This document shows, piece by piece, positions 8,427 to 17,113 of a stretch of 64,000 bases of DNA. Position 1 is the stretch's first letter. Each line of letters starts with the position of its first letter. The notes beneath the pieces were generated by a model that worked only from the letters and a program-made list of their open reading frames with translations, searched no databases and was not told where the DNA came from. Source of the stretch: Phytohabitans maris (GTDB taxonomy: Bacteria > Actinomycetota > Actinomycetes > Mycobacteriales > Micromonosporaceae). The stretch is from positions 159,224 to 223,223 of the forward strand of contig NZ_JAVHUY010000012.1 of assembly GCF_031085175.1 (NCBI RefSeq), given 5' to 3'. The position numbers were made by a program, and so were the translations under genes.

Positions 8427-9302
8427 TCATGCTGGTGCGGCGACCGAGGCGCGCTGCGCGGCGCGGACGGCGTTGCGGAAGAGCATCGCGACGGTCGTGG
8501 GGCCGACGCCGCCGACCCGGGGCGTGATCGCGCCGGCGACCTCGGCGCAGGCCTCGTCGACGTCCGGCAGGAGGCGGCGGCCGGCGTAGCGGACGCCGGC
8601 CCCGATGACGACGGCGCCAGGCCGGACGTGCTCGGGCTGGATGATCCCCGGTACCCCGGCGGCGGCGACCAGGATCTCGGCGCGCCGGGTGTAGCGGGGC
8701 CAGTCCGGTACGCCGGTGTGCACCACGGTCACGGCGGCGTTGGCGGTGGGGCGCTTCTGCGCGAGCAGCAGGGCCAGCGGGCGGCCGAGCGTGGCACCGC
8801 GGCCCAGGATGACCACCTCGCGGCCGGCGACGGGGATCTGGTGGTACGCCAGCAGCGCCTCGATGCCCGCCGGCGTGCAGGGCAGCGGGCCGGGCAGGCC
8901 GACCGCGAGGCGCCCCATGTTGAGCGGGTGCATGCCGTCGACGTCCTTGTCCGGGTCGATCCGCTGCAGCGCCGCGTCGTAGTCCAGGTGCGCCGGTACT
9001 GGGTACTGGACCAGCAGCCCGTGCACGGCGGGGTCGGTGTTGAACCGGTCGATCGCCCGCTCCAGGTCGGCCTGGCTGGCGTTGGCGGGCAGGTGCTCGT
9101 GCGGGGAGGTGAAGCCGAGGTCGGCGGCCTGGCGCTGCTTGATCCGGATGTAGCCGGCGCTGGCGTCGTCGTCGCCGACCAGGATCGTGGCCAGGCTGGG
9201 CGTGACGCCGCGCTCGCGGAGCGCGGACACGGCGGCGGCGGTCTCGGCCAGGACGGCCTCGGCGACGGGTGCGCCGGGGAGCAGGCGGGCGGTGGCGGGC
9301 AT
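8427..9302 (-). CDS. folD: Bifunctional methylenetetrahydrofolate dehydrogenase/cyclohydrolase
   Basis: FolD interconverts 5,10-methylene-THF and 10-formyl-THF using NADP+, supplying one-carbon units in the cytoplasm. The 291 residues carry the catalytic Tyr51-x3-Lys55 pair (YIRIK), PDKDVDGMHPLN, CTPAG, the cofactor loop ILGRGATLGRP and the C-terminal PRVGGVGPTTVAML signature. The loop has GRGATLGRP where most FolDs have GRS-x-x-VG-x-P, a small deviation. The ATG at 9302 is chosen because GAGGAGG lies 6 bases upstream; the open frame continues to 9662, but that part is repetitive and does not look like protein. The promoter must lie in or beyond that repeat tract. Confidence 0.93.
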   Translation of the reverse strand: MPATARLLPGAPVAEAVLAETAAAVSALRERGVTPSLATILVGDDDASAGYIRIKQRQAADLGFTSPHEHLPANASQADLERAIDRFNTDPAVHGLLVQYPVPAHLDYDAALQRIDPDKDVDGMHPLNMGRLAVGLPGPLPCTPAGIEALLAYHQIPVAGREVVILGRGATLGRPLALLLAQKRPTANAAVTVVHTGVPDWPRYTRRAEILVAAAGVPGIIQPEHVRPGAVVIGAGVRYAGRRLLPDVDEACAEVAGAITPRVGGVGPTTVAMLFRNAVRAAQRASVAAPA

Positions 9303-9410
9303 GCGACCTCCTCGGCACGGGCGCCCAGGCGGTCGACGCCCGCGACGAAGCTCCCCGATGGTTGAAGCCATCCTCCGGCCGCCAGTCGCTGTCCCACCAT
9401 CATGCCGCAC

Positions 9411-9598
9411 CGCAGAGAAAGCCAGCCCCGCGGAGAAGCCACACCTGCGGAGTAGCCAGGCCAGCGCATAAGCCAGACCCGAGGAGAAGCACAGGCCCGG
9501 CCGAGAAGCCGCACCCGCGAAGTAGCCAGACCCGCCGAGAAGCCGCAACCCCGCGGAGAAGCCACACCCCGCGGGGAAGCCAGACCCGCGGAAGGTGG
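9411..9598. repeat. Degenerate ~17-18 bp minisatellite upstream of folD
   Basis: About ten imperfect copies of a unit close to GCGGAGAAGCCACACCC or GCGGAGTAGCCAGACCC follow one another, drifting in length by one or two bases. The tract fills most of the 371-base gap between the folD start and the qcrB stop, which holds no credible gene. It lies where folD's leader and promoter would be expected. Copy number may vary between strains. Confidence 0.7.
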
Positions 9599-9623
9599 GA
9601 CCGCGACGCCGGACCAGCGAAAA

Positions 9624-9655
9624 GAGAGGAGGCCGCGGGTCCGCGGCCTCCTCTC
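9624..9655 (-). terminator. Rho-independent terminator of the ctaE-qcrCAB operon
   Basis: A perfect 15-base inverted repeat (GAGAGGAGGCCGCGG / CCGCGGCCTCCTCTC, 2-base gap) lies 18 bases after the qcrB stop. On the minus strand it is followed by TTTT, giving a classical stem plus short U-tract. Confidence 0.8.
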
Positions 9656-9673
9656 CGGTCACACGTCGGACCC

Positions 9674-11299
9674 TTACTTGGTGATCTCCTCGCGCTCCGC
9701 GGACGGCGCCGCCGAGACCGGCGGGTGGCCCGGGGAGACCGGCGCCTCGGACGGCTTTTCGATCGGGAAGAAGAAGCCGCGGATCGCCGGGCCGAGCGCG
9801 CCCAGCCGGTTCATCTTCTTCGGGACCACCCAGCCGGCGTAGTCCAGGCTGCCGTGCCCGTGCTCGTCGACCGGCGCGAGCGGCTGGTGCACCTCCATGA
9901 AGCGCCCGTCCGGCAGCCGCCGGATGATGCCCGTCTCGACGCCGTGCGCCAGCACCTCGCGGTCGTGCTGCTGCAGGCCCAGGCAGATCCGGTACGTGAC
10001 GTAGTAGGCGAGCGGCGGCGCGATCAGCAGGCCTATCCGGCCGGCCCAGGTCATCGCGTTCAGGCTGATGTGGAACTGGTCGGCGATCACGTCGTTGCCG
10101 CCGGAGAGCGTCAGGACCAGCCAGAACGCGATCGCCATCGCGCCGAGCGCGGTGCGCGCCGGCACGTCGCGCGGGCGCTGGAGCAGGTTGTGCGCGCGGT
10201 GGTCCTTGGTCAGCCTCGCCTCGATGAATGGATAGGCCATCGGCAGCATCGTCAAGATGCCGGGCAGCACCACCGTGGGCCAGAAGATCGGCGGGATCGT
10301 ATAGCCGTCACCCCAGCCCCAGAGGTCGAAGCGGATCTCCCAGGCCGGGAAGAGCCGCGTCGAGCCGTCCAGGAACATCACGTACCAGTCGGGCTGGCTG
10401 GCCGCCGAGACCGTGTACGCCTCGTACGGGCCGAAGAGCCAGATCGGGTTGATCTGGAAGAGACCGCCCATCAGCGCGATGACGCCGAAGACGATCATGA
10501 AGAAGCCGCCCTGCTTGATCGTGTACCGCGGCACGAAGCGCTCGCCGACCACGTTGTGCTCGGTGCGCCCCGGACCCGGCCACTGGGTGTGCTTCTGCTT
10601 GAAGACCAGGCCGAGGTGGACGCTGATCAGCGCGAGCAGCGCGCCCGGGATGAGCAGCACGTGGGCGATGTAGAACCGGCCCATGATGACGTGGCCGGGG
10701 AACTCGCCGTCGAAGATCGACGTGGTCACCCAGGAGCCGATCACCGGGATCGACAGCATGATCGCCGAGGCGATCCGCAGGCCGGTGCCGGAGAGCGCGT
10801 CGTCCGGGAGCGAGTAGCCGGTGAAGCCGGCGAGGAAGCCGATCCAGAAGAGCAGCGAGCCGATGATCCAGTTCGTCTCACGCGGCTTGCGGAACGCGCC
10901 GGTGAAGAAGATCCGGAACATGTGCACCACGATCGCCGACATGAACGTCAGCGCCGCCCAGTGGTGCATCTGCCGCATGATCAGGCCGCCGCGCACGTCG
11001 AACGAGAGGTCGAGGCTCGACGCGTACGCCGCCGACATGTGCGTCCCGCGCAGCGGCGCGTAGCTGCCGTCGTACGTGACGGTGGTCAGCGACGGCTCGT
11101 AGAAGAACGTCAGGAACGTACCGGTCAGCAGCAGGACGATGAACGAGAAGAGCGCGATCTCGCCGAGCAGGAACGACCAGTGGTCCGGGAAGACCTTGTT
11201 GAGGATGTTGCGCAGCGGTGTGGCCGCCTGGAACCGGTCGTCGAGCCCACCGGCCACCTTGGCGGGGACCGCGCTGACGTCTACCTTCCGGCGCTTCAT
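9674..11299 (-). CDS. qcrB: Cytochrome bc1 complex cytochrome b subunit
   Basis: QcrB is the quinol-oxidising membrane core of complex III. The 541 residues have the haem-ligand histidines in [10 protein letters not shown] and [10 protein letters not shown] on helix B and in [11 protein letters not shown] and ISVHLGLVF on helix D, and PDWY in place of the classical PEWY motif at the Qo site. About eight or nine hydrophobic helices are present, plus a long hydrophilic actinobacterial C-terminal tail. The ATG at 11299 overlaps the qcrA stop as ATGA, which fixes the start. It is the last gene of ctaE-qcrC-qcrA-qcrB and is followed by a strong terminator. In actinobacteria this complex forms a supercomplex with the aa3 oxidase. 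Confidence 0.96.
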   Translation of the reverse strand: MKRRKVDVSAVPAKVAGGLDDRFQAATPLRNILNKVFPDHWSFLLGEIALFSFIVLLLTGTFLTFFYEPSLTTVTYDGSYAPLRGTHMSAAYASSLDLSFDVRGGLIMRQMHHWAALTFMSAIVVHMFRIFFTGAFRKPRETNWIIGSLLFWIGFLAGFTGYSLPDDALSGTGLRIASAIMLSIPVIGSWVTTSIFDGEFPGHVIMGRFYIAHVLLIPGALLALISVHLGLVFKQKHTQWPGPGRTEHNVVGERFVPRYTIKQGGFFMIVFGVIALMGGLFQINPIWLFGPYEAYTVSAASQPDWYVMFLDGSTRLFPAWEIRFDLWGWGDGYTIPPIFWPTVVLPGILTMLPMAYPFIEARLTKDHRAHNLLQRPRDVPARTALGAMAIAFWLVLTLSGGNDVIADQFHISLNAMTWAGRIGLLIAPPLAYYVTYRICLGLQQHDREVLAHGVETGIIRRLPDGRFMEVHQPLAPVDEHGHGSLDYAGWVVPKKMNRLGALGPAIRGFFFPIEKPSEAPVSPGHPPVSAAPSAEREEITK

Positions 11300-12384
11300 G
11301 GCCGCTCCCAGAATGCTGGCCCAACCGCCACCTTGTAGTCGGACGTCGCCACGAAGAACCCTTCCTCGTCCACCGTGATCGGCAGCTGGGGGAGGCTCCG
11401 CGTGGCCGGCCCGAAGATCGGCCGGGCGTTGTCGGTGATCAGGAACTGCGACTGGTGGCAGGGGCAGAGCAGGCGGTTGGTCTGCTGCTCGTAGAGGCTG
11501 GCCGGGCAGCCCGCGTGGGTGCAGATCTTCGAGTACGCCACGAAGTTCTCCCACTGCGCGCCCGCGTTGACCGGCTTGGCGCTGTCGCGGGTCCGCTCCG
11601 CGTCACCGGCCCGCAGGTGGATCAGGAGCGTGGGCGAGTCGGCGTGCTCGTTGGTCGCGCCACCCGGGATGCCGGGGAAGACCGTCATCTGGCCGCCGAC
11701 GCTGACGTCCTCGGGGCGGATCGGGGTGCCGTCCTCGCGGGTCAGCCGCACCGGGCGGCCGCCGTTGGCGGCCGGGTCCCAGCCGGTGCGGAACAGGATC
11801 CGGTCCTTGGTCGGGCTCTTGATCAGGCCACCGATCAGCGGGGCGGCGGCGACCAGGCCGACCGGGGCGAGGCCCAGCAGCGCGGCGAGGCCGAGCGTCT
11901 TGCGGCGCTTGATGCCCAGCTCGTCGACGATGTACGCCATCGTCTCGCCGGTCAGCTTGCGCTGTGCCCGGTCGGACGGGCCGTCGTGCCGGTCCTGGAT
12001 CGCGATCTCCCGCGGCATCAGCTTTTTGCCCCAGCTCAGGATGCCGAAGCCGATGCCGAGCAGGGCGATGCCGAGGGTGAGCCCGAGCAGCGGGGTGTAG
12101 AGCTTGCTGTTGTTGGCGCCCAGCTCGTACTCCCACGGCCACCAGATGTAGATGATCATGAACGCGGTGGCGGCCAGGCCGGTGACCAGGAAGAACAACG
12201 ACACCGTACGGACCGTCCGGCGCTCGGCCTTGGTGCCCTTGACCGGGAACGGGTCCTCGTAGTGGACGATCTCGACACCGTCACGCCGCGCGCCCTCACG
12301 GACGATCTCGAACCGGGACAGCCGCGGGTCGTGGACGTCGACCTCGTCCGGCTCGACGTCGTGGGCGTGTGTATCCGTGGTCAT
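11296..12384 (-). CDS. qcrA: Cytochrome bc1 complex Rieske iron-sulfur subunit
   Basis: This 362-residue protein carries the [2Fe-2S] cluster that takes electrons from quinol. Cluster box 1 is CTHAGC (Cys288, His290, Cys293) and box 2 is CPCH (Cys307, Cys309, His310); Cys293 and Cys309 form the usual disulfide. Three hydrophobic segments precede the Rieske domain (near residues 70-95, 110-130 and 165-190), the actinobacterial arrangement, rather than the single helix of most bacteria. ATGA overlaps at both ends couple it to qcrC and qcrB. The start ATG at 12384 begins MTTDTHAH. Confidence 0.95.
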   Translation of the reverse strand: MTTDTHAHDVEPDEVDVHDPRLSRFEIVREGARRDGVEIVHYEDPFPVKGTKAERRTVRTVSLFFLVTGLAATAFMIIYIWWPWEYELGANNSKLYTPLLGLTLGIALLGIGFGILSWGKKLMPREIAIQDRHDGPSDRAQRKLTGETMAYIVDELGIKRRKTLGLAALLGLAPVGLVAAAPLIGGLIKSPTKDRILFRTGWDPAANGGRPVRLTREDGTPIRPEDVSVGGQMTVFPGIPGGATNEHADSPTLLIHLRAGDAERTRDSAKPVNAGAQWENFVAYSKICTHAGCPASLYEQQTNRLLCPCHQSQFLITDNARPIFGPATRSLPQLPITVDEEGFFVATSDYKVAVGPAFWERP

Positions 12385-13223
12385 GACTTCCCCGCAATCC
12401 AGAGCGCCGCGAACACCAGCGCGACGATGCCGACCAGGAAGATCGCGAGCCCCTCGGTGACCGGGCCGAACCGGCCCAGGCCCCAACCGCCCGGGTCCTT
12501 GTCCTGCTTCAGGGCCTCCTGGACGTAGGAGATGATCTCCTTCTTCTGCTCCGGCGTGAGCTGGTTGTCGCCGAAGACCGGCATGTTTTGCGGGCCGGTC
12601 AGCATGGCCGCGTAGAGCTGCCGGTCGGTCGCCTCCTTCAGGTCCGGCGCGTACTTGCCGGACGAGAGGGCGCCGCCGCCACCGCCGAACGCGTGGCACG
12701 ACGAGCAGTTGATCCGGAAGAGGTTGCCACCGCGGGCGATCGCCTCGTCGTCACCCTCCGGGGCGCGCAGGTCACCGTCCGGGATCTGCGGGCCGCCGCC
12801 GAGCTCCTGGATGTACTGGGCGAGCTGGCGGGTCTGGTCGTCGTTGAACATCGCCGGCTTGCGCGGCGCCTGCGCCTCCTGCCGCGCCATCGGCATCCGG
12901 CCGGTGCTGACCTGGAACTCCACCGCCGCCGCGCCCACGCCGATCAGGCTGGGACCGCGGCCCTCCACGCCCTGGGCGTTGCGCCCGTGACAGCTGATGC
13001 AGCTCTCGTCGAACAGCGCCTTGCCCTCCTGCGCCGCCGTCGACAGCTGCGGCGTGTCGTCGGCCGACAGGCCGGGGGCGAAGACGGTGTACACACCGCC
13101 GGCGAGCGTCAGCGCGATCGTGAGGCGCACCACCGTGCCCAGGCGCCGCCGCACCCGGCTGCGCGGTTGTGACCGCCTGCGGCGCAGCCGCGCCAGCAGG
13201 CCGCCGGGGGTGTCAGAAGTCAT
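12381..13223 (-). CDS. qcrC: Cytochrome bc1 complex di-haem cytochrome c subunit
   Basis: The 280 residues hold two haem c sites, CISCH (Cys75, Cys78, His79) and CSSCH (Cys173, Cys176, His177), each starting a cytochrome c domain. An N-terminal Arg-rich stretch followed by a hydrophobic segment (about 30-50) and a C-terminal helix (about 252-276) anchor it in the membrane with the haems outside. The di-haem form replaces a soluble cytochrome c in actinobacteria and passes electrons directly to the CuA site of CtaC. The ATG at 13223 has AAGGA about 8 bases upstream; the stop overlaps qcrA. Confidence 0.95.
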   Translation of the reverse strand: MTSDTPGGLLARLRRRRSQPRSRVRRRLGTVVRLTIALTLAGGVYTVFAPGLSADDTPQLSTAAQEGKALFDESCISCHGRNAQGVEGRGPSLIGVGAAAVEFQVSTGRMPMARQEAQAPRKPAMFNDDQTRQLAQYIQELGGGPQIPDGDLRAPEGDDEAIARGGNLFRINCSSCHAFGGGGGALSSGKYAPDLKEATDRQLYAAMLTGPQNMPVFGDNQLTPEQKKEIISYVQEALKQDKDPGGWGLGRFGPVTEGLAIFLVGIVALVFAALWIAGKS

Positions 13224-13286
13224 GCCAGATGTCCTTCATACCTATGGGACGAAGCGAGCGGGCGGAACGTGACAACCTACTCACGC

Positions 13287-13886
13287 TCACTGGAGCAGGT
13301 AGATCATCGAGAACAGCGCGATCCAGACCACGTCGACGAAGTGCCAGTAGTACGAGACGACGATCGCCGAGGTGGCCTGCGCCGGCGTGAACCGGCCCAT
13401 GGTGGTGCGGGCCATGAAGATCAGGAACGCCACCAGGCCGCCGCTCACGTGCAGGCCGTGGAAGCCGGTGGTCAGGTAGAACATCGACCCGTACCCGTCG
13501 GCGTTGATCTTCACACCCTCGTGCACGAGCTGGCGGTACTCGTTGGCCTGACCGAGCACGAAGATGAGCCCCATCACGAACGTGAGGGTGAACCAGCGGC
13601 GCAGCGAGTGGACGTCGCCCCGCTCCGCGGCGAAGACGCCGAACTGGCAGGTCACCGAGGACGCGACCAGGATCAGCGTGAACACCGTCGCGTACGGCAG
13701 GTTGAGGACCTCGGTGTGGTGCTCCCACTGCTCAGGGGCGGCCGCGCGGATCGAGAAGTACATCGCGAAGAGCGCCGCGAAGAACATGAGCTCGCTGGAG
13801 AGCCACACGATCGTCCCGACGCTGACCATGTTGGGCCGCGTCAGCGAGTGGATCCGGCTCTTGTCAATTGCTGAGGCCGCAGTCAC
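13287..13886 (-). CDS. ctaE: Cytochrome c oxidase subunit III
   Basis: This 199-residue protein with about five membrane helices matches the short actinobacterial subunit III ([17 protein letters not shown] near the start, [11 protein letters not shown] and a C-terminal [14 protein letters not shown]). It is a structural subunit of the aa3 oxidase next to subunit I. It heads the operon with qcrCAB, 63 bases upstream of qcrC, tying complexes III and IV together. The GTG at 13886 is 6 bases after a GATAAT box on the minus strand, so the mRNA may be leaderless. Confidence 0.94.
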   Translation of the reverse strand: MTAASAIDKSRIHSLTRPNMVSVGTIVWLSSELMFFAALFAMYFSIRAAAPEQWEHHTEVLNLPYATVFTLILVASSVTCQFGVFAAERGDVHSLRRWFTLTFVMGLIFVLGQANEYRQLVHEGVKINADGYGSMFYLTTGFHGLHVSGGLVAFLIFMARTTMGRFTPAQATSAIVVSYYWHFVDVVWIALFSMIYLLQ

Positions 13887-13892
13887 GCGGTC

Positions 13893-13898
13893 ATTATC
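13893..13898 (-). promoter_or_regulatory. -10-like box GATAAT for ctaE, leaderless context
   Basis: On the minus strand GATAAT lies 6 bases before the ctaE GTG. It faces the ctaG-like promoter about 90 bases away. No clear -35 is visible. Confidence 0.45.
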
Positions 13899-13981
13899 GC
13901 CACCTCGTAGTACGACGTTGCGTCGGGGTCACCTACGACGCGATGTCGTGGGTCGGAGGACACCCCCGAAAGCGCGTGGCC

Positions 13982-13987
13982 TAGCCT
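13982..13987 (+). promoter_or_regulatory. -10-like box TAGCCT for the ctaG-like gene
   Basis: TAGCCT lies 6 bases before the GTG at 13994. Upstream, CCTACGAC and GTCGTGGG (13932-13952) form an imperfect inverted repeat that could bind a regulator of the divergent respiratory genes. Confidence 0.35.
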
Positions 13988-13993
13988 CGAACC

Positions 13994-14929
13994 GTGGCTC
14001 CCTTCACCGTTTCGTCCATCTTCACCGAGGTCAGCGTCGACAGCTGGATCGCGGTGCTGCTGGTCGTCGCGGCGGGCCTGTACCTCTACGGCGTACACCG
14101 CCTGCGCGCCCGCGGTGACCAGTGGCCGCTGTCCCGCACGGTGCTCTTCGTCGGGGTGGGGCTCGGCTCGATCGCCGCGGTGACCGTCACCGGCGTGGAG
14201 GCCTACGACACCACGCTGGTCTCCGTGCACATGGTCCAGCACATGGTGCTCACCATGGTCGCGCCGATCTTCCTGGCCCTCGGCGCCCCGGTCACCCTGG
14301 CCCTGCGGGTGCTGCGCGGCGCGCCCCGCAAGCGGCTGCTCGCCGTGGTGCACAGCCGGTACCTGCGGGTCCTGTCGTTTCCGCTGGTGGCGTACGCCAT
14401 CTTCGTCGCCAACCCGTTCGTGCTCTACTTCAGCGGCCTGTACCGGCTGACCCTGGAGAACGCGTTCGTGCACGAGCTGGTGCACGCGCACTTCATCCTC
14501 ACCGGCTGCCTGTTCTTCTGGCCGCTGCTCGGGCTCGACCCGCTGCCCGGCCGCTGGCCGTACCCGGGGCGGGCGCTGCTCATGATCCTCTCCGTGCCGT
14601 TCCACACGGTGCTGGGGCTGACCATCATGCAGAGCACCACGCTGCTCGGCGGCGACTGGTACCCCTCCCTCGGCCTCACCTGGGCCGACCCGTGGACCGA
14701 CCAGAAGGTGGCCGGCGGCATCCTGTGGGCCGGCGGCGAGTTCGTCTCGGTCACGATGATCGGCGTGCTGGTGGCGCAGTGGTTCAAGCAGTCCGAGCGG
14801 GAGGCCCGGCGCATCGACCGCGAGCTCGACCGCCAGGAGGCCGCGGCCGCGTCTTCCTCCTCCCCGGCTCCCGCGCGGCCTGAGACCGCCGCGGACGGCA
14901 CCCGCACCGGGGCCCAGGCCGCCCAGTGA
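13994..14929 (+). CDS. CtaG-like cytochrome c oxidase assembly membrane protein
   Basis: This 311-residue protein has about seven hydrophobic segments and the conserved His-rich loops of the caa3-type CtaG family (VHMVQHMVLTMVAPIFLALG, later VHELVHAHFILTG and SVPFHTVLGL). Family members are implicated in assembly and copper loading of haem-copper oxidases. The C-terminal 50 residues are charged, Ala/Ser-rich and presumably cytoplasmic. It is divergent from ctaE with about 107 bases between starts, which fits its expected role. GTG 13994 is preceded by TAGCCT at 6 bases. Confidence 0.85.
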   Translation: MAPFTVSSIFTEVSVDSWIAVLLVVAAGLYLYGVHRLRARGDQWPLSRTVLFVGVGLGSIAAVTVTGVEAYDTTLVSVHMVQHMVLTMVAPIFLALGAPVTLALRVLRGAPRKRLLAVVHSRYLRVLSFPLVAYAIFVANPFVLYFSGLYRLTLENAFVHELVHAHFILTGCLFFWPLLGLDPLPGRWPYPGRALLMILSVPFHTVLGLTIMQSTTLLGGDWYPSLGLTWADPWTDQKVAGGILWAGGEFVSVTMIGVLVAQWFKQSEREARRIDRELDRQEAAAASSSSPAPARPETAADGTRTGAQAAQ

Positions 14930-15018
14930 CTGCGGGTACGATCAGGCTGCGGCTACATCCACTCGTTGGCGCTGGACCCGCCAAACGAGGACCAGCGTGG
15001 GAAAAGTGTGGGAGCGCG

Positions 15019-15414
15019 ATGACCGACCGTACGTACACCGTCCTGCTCTACAGCGACGACCCCCAGGTGCGCGAGCGCATGCGCCTCGCGATCGGCCCGC
15101 GGCCGGCGGCCGACCTGGTGGTGGAGTTCGTCGAGGCCAGTGACTACGCGGAGTGCGTGCGGCTGGTCGACGACTACGAGATCGACCTGATGGTGCTGGA
15201 CGGCGAGGCGACCCCCGGCGGCGGCCTCGGCATCGCGCGCCAGATCAAGGACGACCGCATCGACGCCCCGCCGACGTGCGTGGTGATCGCCCGGGCAGCC
15301 GACCGCTGGCTCGCGGCGTATGCGCAGGTCGACGCGACCCTGCTGTACCCGCTGGACCCGGTGACCACCGGGCAGACCGTCGCCGGGCTGCTGCGTTCGC
15401 ACGCCGCGGCCTGA
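15019..15414 (+). CDS. Receiver-like protein with degenerate active site
   Basis: This 131-residue protein has the fold pattern of a response-regulator receiver: VLLYSDD with acidic pair Asp13-Asp14 and a phospho-acceptor candidate Asp61 in LMVLDGEA. The conserved Thr/Ser (after VVIA) is Ala/Arg, and the conserved Lys-Pro is replaced by Tyr110-Pro (LLYPLDP). It has no output domain. It is probably a pseudo-receiver acting by protein-protein contact. The ATG has GGGAG 6 bases upstream. It lies 9 bases before trpD on the same strand, in the respiratory block; its partner is unknown. Confidence 0.7.
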   Translation: MTDRTYTVLLYSDDPQVRERMRLAIGPRPAADLVVEFVEASDYAECVRLVDDYEIDLMVLDGEATPGGGLGIARQIKDDRIDAPPTCVVIARAADRWLAAYAQVDATLLYPLDPVTTGQTVAGLLRSHAAA

Positions 15415-15423
15415 CCCCCTGCC

Positions 15424-16518
15424 GTGCCCGCCGGGAGGCGGGGCGGAGACCCCGACCTGGAGGCCACCGTGGGCGAGCGGACCTGGCCCAACCTGATCGC
15501 CGCGCTGCTGCGCGCCGAGGAGCTGTCCACCGCGGACACCGCCTGGGCGATGGGCGAGATCATGAGTGGTTCGGCGACGCCGGCACAGATCGCCGGCTTC
15601 GCCACGGCGCTGCGCGCCAAGGGCGAGACCCCGGCCGAGCTGGGTGGCCTGGTGGAGACGATGCTGGCCAACGCCGCGCTGGTCCAGCTCCCCGATGAGG
15701 TACGCGCGGACGCGGTCGACGTGGTCGGCACCGGCGGCGACCGGGCCCACACGGTAAACATCTCCACGATGACCGCGATGGTGGTCGCCGGCGCGGGCGT
15801 ACGCGTGGTGAAGCACGGCAACCGTGCCGCCTCCTCCGCGTGCGGCGCGGCCGACCTGCTGGAGTTCCTGGGCATCCCGCTCGACCTGGGCCCCGAGCAG
15901 GTGGCCCACTGCCTGACCGAGGCCGGCATCGGCTTCTGCTTCGCCGCCCGCTTCCACCCCGGGATGCGCCACACCTCGGTGCCCCGGCGCGAGCTGGGCG
16001 TCCCCACGGTCTTCAACTTCCTGGGCCCGCTCACCAACCCGGCCCGCCCGCGCGCCGGCGCCGTCGGCTGCTTCGACACCCGGATGGCCCCGGTGATGGC
16101 GCAGGTCTTCGCCCGGCGCGGCGACTCGGTGCTGGTCATGCGCGGCGAAGACGGCCTTGACGAGTTCAGCACGGCCGCACCCACCCGGGTCTGGGCGGTC
16201 CGCAGCGGCACGGTCACCGAGCTGGTGCTCGACGCGGCCGACCTCGGCGTCGCGAGGTCCGCCCCGGGCGACCTGCGTGGTGGCGACGCCGCCTTCAACG
16301 CCGACGTCACCCGCCGCCTGCTGGCCGGCGAGCCCGGCCCGGTCCGCGACGCCGTGCTGGTCAACGCCGCCGCCGCCCTGGCCGCCCACGCCGGCCTGCC
16401 CGGCGACCCGCTGGAGGCCATGCGCGACGCCCTGTCCCGCGCGGCGGCCAGCATCGACACCGGCGCCGCGGCGAAGACCCTGGACCGCTGGGTCGAGGTG
16501 GCCAAGGCCGCCGCCTAG
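15424..16518 (+). CDS. trpD: Anthranilate phosphoribosyltransferase
   Basis: TrpD joins anthranilate to PRPP in the second committed step of tryptophan synthesis. Motifs are VVGTGGD (Gly102 region, PRPP loop), [23 protein letters not shown] and [20 protein letters not shown], all typical. The length is 364 residues from GTG 15424; GTG 15469 (VGERTW) is an alternative closer to the usual family start. No other trp genes are nearby. Its position beside the bc1 genes, rather than in a trp operon, is known from other actinobacteria (from memory, Rv2192c in M. tuberculosis). No attenuator is visible upstream. Confidence 0.95.
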   Translation: MPAGRRGGDPDLEATVGERTWPNLIAALLRAEELSTADTAWAMGEIMSGSATPAQIAGFATALRAKGETPAELGGLVETMLANAALVQLPDEVRADAVDVVGTGGDRAHTVNISTMTAMVVAGAGVRVVKHGNRAASSACGAADLLEFLGIPLDLGPEQVAHCLTEAGIGFCFAARFHPGMRHTSVPRRELGVPTVFNFLGPLTNPARPRAGAVGCFDTRMAPVMAQVFARRGDSVLVMRGEDGLDEFSTAAPTRVWAVRSGTVTELVLDAADLGVARSAPGDLRGGDAAFNADVTRRLLAGEPGPVRDAVLVNAAAALAAHAGLPGDPLEAMRDALSRAAASIDTGAAAKTLDRWVEVAKAAA

Positions 16519-16646
16519 GGTCCAGATCCCCGCCCTTCCCTCACCCCCCGGCCAACCAGGCCGAGAACGATCCAGTTGGGGGCGCGCCGCAAGCGGGCCC
16601 CGGCCGGTGATCGGTGATCGGCGCTTCGAGATCAACCCCAAGGCAG

Positions 16647-16696
16647 AGATCGTGGTACACAACCGCCCCTCCAGGGGCAGCTCCGTACCATGATCT
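16647..16696. repeat. Family A intergenic palindrome, copy A2
   Basis: AGATCGTGGTAC pairs with GTACCATGATCT (one mismatch). The inner GCCCCTCCAGGGGC hairpin is kept. The length is 50 bases, as in A1. This copy lies 128 bases after the trpD stop, between genes on the same strand, so it could end trpD transcription. Confidence 0.85.
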
Positions 16697-16791
16697 GCCG
16701 ACGTTGCCGAGTCGTGGCGAAGCGTTCGAACACGTGCGCGACACGCCGGGGCGGCTTCCGACGCCGGGCGTTCAGGTCGTGGCAGCCTGAA

Positions 16792-16809
16792 AACTACAAC
16801 CGGGTAGTT
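16792..16809. promoter_or_regulatory. Short inverted repeat before the zinc-ribbon gene
   Basis: AACTAC-aaccgg-GTAGTT is a perfect 6-base inverted repeat ending 29 bases before the GTG at 16839. It could be an operator or a small 5'-UTR hairpin. Apart from copy A2, the 320-base gap from 16519 to 16838 shows nothing else that I can identify. Confidence 0.3.
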
Positions 16810-16838
16810 CCCGCTTCCCTAAGGCAGAGGAGTGACCC

Positions 16839-17066
16839 GTGCGAGAACTTCATTGCGCCATCTGTCAGGCCGAGATGCCCTTCGAGGCGCTGCCCGCCGG
16901 CGACGAGAGCGCCGACGAGTTTCCCGAGCTGGTCTGCACCGGCTGCGGCACGGCCGTCGTGGTCGCGCCCTTCACCCTGCGCGTCTGGCTGCGCCATCGG
17001 GGCACCGCCGTCGCGCCGCAGCAGCGCCGCCCGGCCGTGGCTCCACAGCAGCGCCGCGCCGCCTGA
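16839..17066 (+). CDS. Small zinc-ribbon protein, unknown function
   Basis: This 75-residue protein has two Cys-x2-Cys knuckles (Cys6/Cys9 and Cys33/Cys36) separated by an acidic segment, the layout of a single zinc ribbon. The C-terminus carries two direct copies of AVAPQQRR, a basic tail that could touch nucleic acid or membrane. The GTG start has GAGGAGTGA 4-5 bases upstream, a strong ribosome site. No family is recognised. It lies 47 bases before the next gene and may be cotranscribed with it. Confidence 0.65.
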   Translation: MRELHCAICQAEMPFEALPAGDESADEFPELVCTGCGTAVVVAPFTLRVWLRHRGTAVAPQQRRPAVAPQQRRAA

Positions 17067-17113
17067 CGCTATATCGCTGGACCCCGACCCGCTCCACGGG
17101 TCACCGTGGCCCG

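Noticed and set aside
9411..9598. Possible CRISPR array
   Set aside because: The repeats are 17-18 bases, imperfect and directly adjacent, with no unique spacers and no cas genes.
9303..9662. N-terminal extension of folD (about 120 residues with recurring GFSAGL)
   Set aside because: This is translation of the minisatellite; GAGGAGG upstream of 9302 gives a normal FolD start.
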